Assembly (NCBI GenBank): GCA_964478455.1
Contig: CAYZJD010000131.1
Span: forward strand, 1 to 10,871
From: CAYZJD01 sp964478455
GTDB taxonomy: Bacteria > Acidobacteriota > Terriglobia > Bryobacterales > Bryobacteraceae
Length of the DNA: 10,871 bases
Reading direction: 5' to 3'
The translations under genes were made by a program, and so were the position numbers. Positions 6,408-10,871 of this stretch are shown here, piece after piece. The notes beneath the pieces are model-generated. The model did not search any database, was not told the origin of the DNA, and was given only the letters and a program-made list of their open reading frames with translations. The stretch's first letter is position 1. The number at the start of each line of letters is the position of its first letter.

Positions 6408-8542
6408 GAAGCGCGCCCGCCGTCCGCGAACCGGAACACCGGCTTCCCTTCCATCCACGCGGGCGGCCGGATGCCGAACAGTTCAAGCGCCGTCGGCGCC
6501 AGGTCCTCGATGCCCGGATCCGCGGCCTCGATCCTGCGGTTCGAGAAGAGCACGCCCGGCACCAGCGACGGATCCATCGAGTGGTCCCCGCTCCAGGCTT
6601 TCGGATTGTCCGCGATCACCTTCGCCGTGACGCGTCCGACGGCCGCGTCCCAAGAGATGCGGTAGCCGTCGTTGTAACCGGCGATCAGGTCAGGCGCGGC
6701 GTCGAGATACGGACCTCTGTAAAGCGAGCTTGTCGCGTAGACCTGGCGGATCGCAATCTCGCCTGTCTCATCATCGCGCAGGCCCGAGAGTTTCGTGATC
6801 AGCTCGCGCTTGAGCGATTCGGCTTCCGCCCCCGGTTGGACGATGCCGCCCGCCTCGCGCCCCCGCAGGTTGAGATAAAGTCCGGCCAGGCCCAGGGCAT
6901 AGGCGCGCGTGCGACTCCAGTCCACCCCTCGGAAGTACGGGCCGCTCGTGGCCGCCCCATTCTTCAAAACCAGGTACCCGTTGTCGCGCAGCCACGCGTT
7001 GAGATCCACGCCGCGCCGGAAGCTGCGGAAGCCGTGATCGGAAAGCACGAACAGGACGGTGTCCTTATCCGCGTACCGGAGCGTTTCGCCTGCGAGCCGG
7101 TCCATGCGCCGGTACATCTCCTCGATCGTTGCCGCGTGCTTGACGTTGCCGCCGTTCCGGCCGTCCAGGCAGCGGAAGAACATGTGCTGGATGCGGTCGC
7201 TTGTGTCGAACACGCACGCCACCACCCCGCGCCGCGTCTTCTCGAGCGCGTTCAAGAACATCGCCTCGCGCTCCGCGAACGTCAGGTACGCCTGCTTGAG
7301 AAACGCCTCGTCGTCGATGACGCCCTCGTTCAGCGCCCAAGTGTCCTCGGCCATCCCGAGCGTGGCATACGATCCGAGTAACTTCGCTAGATACATTGCG
7401 TAGTAAGTTGGGTGAGCGATCGGAAGCGCCGGATTCTCGGGATCGATGTTGATCGGGGACAGATACATCGAGAACTCAGGCTCGACTTCCATCACCAAAA
7501 ACCGGGCGATCCCCGTGACCTTGACGCCCAGGGCCGTTCGGAACGTGAGGCGGATCCACGGCGTGTACTCGCCGCGCTTCAGCACGTGCGATTCGCCCTG
7601 GAGGTGCAGCGTGGCCGAGCCATTCTCCTTGTTCCGGGAAATGCGGAACGGGATCTCCAGCGGCTTTCCGCCCTCGTGCAACAGGTCCTCCGGCCCTTCG
7701 ATCGCCCCTTCCAGAAAGTCGCCTGCGCGCTTCAGCGGATAACGGCTGCCGCTCTCGAACGTCGCCTTCTCCAGCCGTGTGGTGAACTGCGCGAAGCTGC
7801 CCTGCGTCCCCTTGAGGTCGGGCGTGCACATCGCCGATAGAAGCTTCCCGTCGAACTTCTCCGGCGGGAAAGTGATCGGCACCCGCAGGATCGTCGAGCC
7901 GATGCTGTGCTCGCCGAGAATTTTCCAGAACGGCTGGCTCTTTCGCCGCAACTCGACGTGCGGACGCGAAAGTGGAATACGGAGCCGGCCCAGCTTGAGC
8001 ACGCGGCGCGGCTGCCAGACCTTCGCCGAGGAAAGCTCAGGCAGGTAGGACTTCAGGTTCCGGTTCAGGAAGTCGAAGATGTTGTGCCGCGCCGGGCTGA
8101 CGCCGGTGGCGAAGGTGGACCAGGCCACCGGGGAAAGCGACGGGAACGTCGTGCGCAGCCGCCGGTAAGAGCCCTCCTCTTTGAGCCGGGCGAGGTTCGG
8201 CATCTTGCCCTCTGCCATCAGGCGCTCGGTGATCTCCGGGTCCAGGCCGTCCAGGCCGAGGAAGATCAGCTTGCGGATCCGCGCGTCGCGGAAGCCCTTC
8301 CTGCGCCGCAGGACCCGCCACAGCATCCGGAACGGCCAGACGAGCAGCGACGCGGCGCTCAAGAAGAAGCTGGCGATGATCGCCAAAAACGAGCCGAGGA
8401 ACGCGAAGCCCGCGCCCGGGCCGATGTAGGCCAGGTCCGCTCCGCTGCCGCCCGGATCCGCGCACCACAACACAAGCAGCGTCACAAGCGCCGCGGCGAG
8501 GTCCCGCAGCAGCCGCTGCCGCGGGTCGCGGCCTCCCCTCAC
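6404..8542 (-). CDS. Membrane-anchored alkaline-phosphatase-family phosphodiesterase
   Basis: A 712-residue type I phosphodiesterase/nucleotide pyrophosphatase family enzyme. The N-terminus has a hydrophobic segment (about 14-27, perhaps a signal peptide), the phrase AYIGPGAGFAFLGSFLA, a transmembrane helix (about 45-70) and a basic WRVLRRRKGFR stretch; the catalytic domain begins near 90. Expected metal ligands and nucleophile are present: Asp98 (LGLDGLDP), Ser137 (SLSPVAWSTFATG), Asp449 and His453 (DRIQH), Asp502-His503 (LSDHGF) and His654 (SGDHS). A large insert (about 245-430) carries YLSPINIDPENPALPI, as in the downstream paralogue. The start is GTG 8542, overlapping the upstream TGA as GTGA, with GGAGGG nine bases ahead. 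The frame stays open further upstream, to 9343, but that part overlaps the sulfatase-fold gene in another frame and has no domain, so I exclude it. The catalytic side cannot be fixed from sequence alone, though the lipoprotein paralogue suggests outside. Substrate unknown. Confidence 0.92.
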   Translation of the reverse strand: MRGGRDPRQRLLRDLAAALVTLLVLWCADPGGSGADLAYIGPGAGFAFLGSFLAIIASFFLSAASLLVWPFRMLWRVLRRRKGFRDARIRKLIFLGLDGLDPEITERLMAEGKMPNLARLKEEGSYRRLRTTFPSLSPVAWSTFATGVSPARHNIFDFLNRNLKSYLPELSSAKVWQPRRVLKLGRLRIPLSRPHVELRRKSQPFWKILGEHSIGSTILRVPITFPPEKFDGKLLSAMCTPDLKGTQGSFAQFTTRLEKATFESGSRYPLKRAGDFLEGAIEGPEDLLHEGGKPLEIPFRISRNKENGSATLHLQGESHVLKRGEYTPWIRLTFRTALGVKVTGIARFLVMEVEPEFSMYLSPINIDPENPALPIAHPTYYAMYLAKLLGSYATLGMAEDTWALNEGVIDDEAFLKQAYLTFAEREAMFLNALEKTRRGVVACVFDTSDRIQHMFFRCLDGRNGGNVKHAATIEEMYRRMDRLAGETLRYADKDTVLFVLSDHGFRSFRRGVDLNAWLRDNGYLVLKNGAATSGPYFRGVDWSRTRAYALGLAGLYLNLRGREAGGIVQPGAEAESLKRELITKLSGLRDDETGEIAIRQVYATSSLYRGPYLDAAPDLIAGYNDGYRISWDAAVGRVTAKVIADNPKAWSGDHSMDPSLVPGVLFSNRRIEAADPGIEDLAPTALELFGIRPPAWMEGKPVFRFADGGRAS

Positions 8543-9405
8543 CGCAGCTTTCCCTCCACGAACGGCACCTCGAAGACCTTGTCGTGCTGGATCGGTCCGT
8601 GGCCGAAGTAGCCGTCTTCGCCGAACAACTCGCCGTGGTCCGAGGTGATGGTGATGTAGGTGTTCTTCGGCGCCAGGTCGAACAGTTCCTCGACCACGCC
8701 GTCCAGGTACCGTACCGCCTCGATCTGCCGCTGGCGCAACTCTTCCAGCTTCTTCTTGTTGAAGAACTTCTCCTTGCCCTGGCGCAGCTTCCCTCCGACA
8801 ACGTGATCGTCCAGGTGCTTGAAGACGCCGTGCACCCCGTGGATGCGTGGCCACGTCTCGGGCGGCTCGTCCGGCAGCGCGTAGGGATAATGCGTTTCGC
8901 CGATGTTCAGCAGGTAGAACGACGGCTGCTCGGGGCTGAACCGCATCTCCCGCAGCATGGCCCGCATGTCGTTGTGCTTCTCCATCAGCTTGTAGCTGTC
9001 GAAGCCGTTGTTGAGCACGGTCTTCGGATTCAGCACCGGCAGCGACATCATCGCGTGCGTGCGGTAGCCGAGCTGCTCCTTCAGGAACGACGGAATGTAC
9101 AGCTTCGGCACCAGCGACTTGAACTCGAAGTCGCTCGTCCCGAACCGCTCGTTGAATTGCACGAATTCCCGCTGGTAGTACTCCGAGGCGAACACGTGCT
9201 TCGGACTCGTGTGCGGCATCAGCCCGATGAGGAAGTTGTAATGCGAGGGCGACGTCCACGAAGCGTAGGACCAGCGGCGCTCCACCTTGCCCAACTTCCG
9301 GATCACCCTCGGCCGAGCCTTGACGAACGAGTCCCAGCGGCAACTGTCGAAGATGACCAGGATGTAGTTGTTTTTCGCGGGCTTCCGCGTGCGAACGACC
9401 GGCAC
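8539..9405 (-). CDS. Sulfatase-fold hydrolase/transferase with Thr nucleophile position
   Basis: A 288-residue protein of the sulfatase branch of the alkaline phosphatase superfamily. Metal-site motifs are visible: Asp20 (ILVIFDSCRWDSF), Asp256-His257 (ITSDHGELFGEDGYFGHG) and His269. The active-site stretch reads T51-S-P-S-H55-YNFLIG where true sulfatases have C/S-x-P-S-R-x-x-x-LTG. The Cys/Ser that becomes formylglycine is Thr and the Arg is His, so sulfate ester cleavage by the standard mechanism is unlikely; a Thr nucleophile is typical of phospho-transferring relatives such as lipoteichoic acid and phosphoethanolamine transferases. There is no signal peptide or transmembrane helix, so it appears cytosolic, unlike its two partners. 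GTG 9405 and TTG 9450 are both possible starts and neither has a Shine-Dalgarno; I prefer 9405 because a TATACT box lies ten bases ahead. Its stop overlaps the next start (GTGA). Substrate unknown. Confidence 0.85.
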   Translation of the reverse strand: MPVVRTRKPAKNNYILVIFDSCRWDSFVKARPRVIRKLGKVERRWSYASWTSPSHYNFLIGLMPHTSPKHVFASEYYQREFVQFNERFGTSDFEFKSLVPKLYIPSFLKEQLGYRTHAMMSLPVLNPKTVLNNGFDSYKLMEKHNDMRAMLREMRFSPEQPSFYLLNIGETHYPYALPDEPPETWPRIHGVHGVFKHLDDHVVGGKLRQGKEKFFNKKKLEELRQRQIEAVRYLDGVVEELFDLAPKNTYITITSDHGELFGEDGYFGHGPIQHDKVFEVPFVEGKLR

Positions 9406-9414
9406 GGCGACTTC

Positions 9415-9420
9415 AGTATA
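9415..9420 (-). promoter_or_regulatory. Possible -10 box of the phosphodiesterase cluster
   Basis: TATACT (one base from TATAAT) lies ten bases ahead of the GTG at 9405. With initiation about seven bases downstream the transcript would begin almost at the start codon, i.e. leaderless or nearly so, in keeping with the missing Shine-Dalgarno. No good -35 box is found at 15-19 bases upstream, so this is weak. Confidence 0.25.
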
Positions 9421-9450
9421 GCAGGCGCCGGATAGCCGGCCTCGCCCCAA

Positions 9451-9875
9451 ACCGGCTCCAGATCGTTCGACGGCAGACTTGAGCGCGGGATATACGCGCC
9501 AAGCAGCTCACAGGAGGCGCTGAAGCGACCGATCATCTTGGGACGCGGATTCAGATCCTCAGCTCGCACGTTCCACGCTGTTCGCCTCAGGGATCGCGAA
9601 CGGTGCCCCGGAAAGCATAGTGTCCTTCCTGACCATTTGGGTACACGTTTCTCTCCAAGACTAAAGGCGATGGTTGCCCGCTCCACTTCGACCAGAGGCT
9701 CGGGGTGGCTGCGTCCAACACAGGTTCACCCAGAGCCATTGTGGGCCCCCTCATCGGGGACAAGGGCCCCTGAGTGGGGAAGAGCGCCCCCAGAAGTTCG
9801 CCCGCCCGTCCCGGTGGCGGGTCGTTCCGAGCAACCGAAGGCGCGGACACGCGCGCGTCAGCAAGCGGACGTCAG
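9451..9875. other. Gene-free stretch between cluster and broken propeller gene
   Basis: I see no convincing gene in these 425 bases. Open frames exist on both strands but read as low-complexity Arg/Pro/Ser-rich translations without a domain, signal peptide or ribosome-binding site. I looked for tRNA T-loop patterns with pairing stems and found none. The stretch should hold the promoter of the downstream phosphodiesterase cluster and the end of the upstream transcript. The only clear structure is the pair of GC-rich mini-hairpins at 9743-9780. Confidence 0.5.
9743..9780. repeat. Two tandem GC-rich mini-hairpins
   Basis: GGGCCCCCTCATCGGGGA (9743-9760) and GGGCCCCTGAGTGGGGA (9764-9780) are near-direct repeats with a period of 21 bases. 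Each is itself a CCCC / five-base loop / GGGG hairpin. They lie about 100 bases beyond the stop of the broken propeller gene. No T-run follows on either strand, so an intrinsic terminator of the classical kind is not supported; transcript-end stabilisation or a protein-binding site remains open. Confidence 0.45.
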
Positions 9876-10871
9876 CTATGGGGTGAAGCGCGGCGTCAGG
9901 CGAATCCACTTGACCGGGAACTGCTGGAATTGCTGGCCTCTTCCACCGGCCGGAATCAGCGCCAGATCCTCGCCCTGGCAACCTATGAGTGAGTAATCGC
10001 GGACTTGCTCCATTAACTGCTTCGGCAGAGGTGCCCAGCGTTGATTGTGTCGGTCGAGTTCGTAAAGTCCGGTGTTATCTCCGCCGTTCAATCGGGCATA
10101 GATAACACCTTTGTCGGTGATTGAAAGGCCCGTCAGGCCCATCGGTCTGCCCAGATGCTGTCCGGCTCGTTGTTGCTCGGGCAATGGGATCACCTACGAA
10201 CCGATCACCTTGCGATCTAGCCCCAGTTCGAACAGCTGCCGCATTTGCGGCGAGTACACTGCCACACGGTTGCTCTCTGACACAAGAAAAGCCGGGCCCG
10301 ATTGACGCCACACTTCATACGGTGGTTCGGAGCCGAACAACTTCCTGGGAAGCGCAGTTCCCAACAACTTTCCGTCAGCCGAGTAATGGAAAACGACCGG
10401 GTCCTCGCTCGTCGGCCTGTCCTCTGGGCCGGCGCCGCCAAAGCCCCAGATAGTGCCGTCATTGGCTATAGTCAGGTGAGCCGGCAAAAGCGGACTCGTA
10501 GGGACGACTTTCTTCAACGTTCCGCGGCGATCCAGAAAGCAGAGTGTGGAGACCCTATCCAAGCCGTTCACGGCGATTGCGACAGCCACATAGCCGGAGC
10601 CGTCTCGGAGGGGCGCTACGCTGCTGCCGATGGTTTCCGAAGCCTCTGGTATGTCGATTCGGAACCGAGCTACCACATTGCCGTCACGCGAGTAAACTGA
10701 GTAAGCTGGCTCGGAGGCTACGGCACGATGCCTCAGGATGACTGTGCCCCCCGCGAAATGGGGCATAAACGTGACCATGTAAGCGGTCGAACCGAGGTCA
10801 ACCACGACAGGACCGGACTCTGTTACAAGCGTGGCCTCCTGCGCCAGGCCCGCGACCGGCCCCAGTAGAGT
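9876..10871 (-). pseudogene. Exported propeller-like protein, in-frame TAG, cut by window edge
   Basis: One frame is open from the window edge (10871) to the TAG at 9878-9876, except for a single internal TAG at 10196-10194. Before the stop, residues read as beta strands of repeated blades (e.g. AYSVYSRDGNVVARFRID, DPVVFHYSADGKLLGTALP, SNRVAVYSPQMRQLFELGL). After it, the same style continues (GLTGLSITDKGVIYARLNGG, GLYELDRHNQRWAPLP) and the protein ends KWIRLTPRFTP. The pre-stop phrase LGLDRKVIGS and the post-stop phrase VIPLPEQQ would join naturally, so one sense codon appears to have become TAG. The first visible residues, LLGPVAGLAQEATLV, look like the end of a signal peptide with cleavage after AQ, implying export. 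I do not recognise a specific function. A GTG directly after the TAG could in principle restart a fragment, but no ribosome-binding site precedes it. Confidence 0.7.

Noticed and set aside
4492..6486. Minus-strand 664-codon frame overlapping the lipoprotein gene
   Set aside because: It is the neighbouring reading frame of the phosphodiesterase; its translation is Arg/Gly-rich and lacks all catalytic motifs.
8543..9343. N-terminal extension of the membrane-anchored phosphodiesterase frame
   Set aside because: The frame is open but overlaps the sulfatase-fold gene in another frame, has no recognisable domain, and a GTGA-coupled start with a good ribosome-binding site exists at 8542.
8584..9435. 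Plus-strand open frame of 283 codons
   Set aside because: Antisense to the sulfatase-fold gene, which has clear active-site motifs on the minus strand.
9303..9686. Possible small minus-strand gene ahead of the sulfatase-fold gene
   Set aside because: It overlaps the start of that gene in another frame, has no ribosome-binding site that I can see, and no recognisable domain.
9743..9780. Intrinsic terminator
   Set aside because: The stems are only four base pairs and no T-run follows on either strand.
9451..9875. tRNA or CRISPR array in the gene-free stretch
   Set aside because: A GTTCGA string near 9463 has no pairing T-stem, and the only repeats are two short hairpins without spacers of regular length.

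Overview
The window is GC-rich, and every gene I can support lies on the minus strand, so transcription runs from high to low coordinates. The wording of the trigger factor, the short SahH and the envelope cluster resembles Acidobacteriota (Bryobacter/Solibacter-like). That assignment is inference from remembered family resemblance, not from a marker gene or a search.

Reading in the direction of transcription: (1) 10871-9876 is the 3' part of an exported repeat-rich, probably beta-propeller protein, broken by one in-frame TAG. (2) 9875-9451 is a 425-base stretch with no convincing gene, holding two tandem GC-rich mini-hairpins. (3) 9405-4509 is a tight run of three alkaline-phosphatase-superfamily enzymes: a soluble sulfatase-fold protein with a Thr in the nucleophile position, a membrane-anchored type I phosphodiesterase, and a paralogous probable lipoprotein. 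They are joined by GTGA and ATGA stop/start overlaps. (4) A 57-base junction with an exact tandem 11-mer and a REP-like sequence leads to (5) a 58-residue ribbon-helix-helix-like protein and, one base later, a membrane protein with the layout of the YidC/Oxa1/EMC3 superfamily. (6) metK, ahcY and tig follow. They form an S-adenosylmethionine synthesis and recycling pair with the ribosome-associated chaperone gene tig coupled behind it. tig carries a +1 reading-frame break in its FKBP domain and runs off the window.

The most unusual part is 4275-9405. It combines two tandem paralogous phosphodiesterases with a large insert, a sulfatase-fold partner, a short DNA-binding-like protein and an insertase-like membrane protein. 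It looks like a dedicated cell-envelope system whose substrate is not known to me. The methyl-cycle genes work together in the usual way: MetK makes SAM and AhcY removes the S-adenosylhomocysteine left by methyltransferases. Two genes, one at each end of the window, are interrupted by small lesions, so either decay or sequence error has to be considered.
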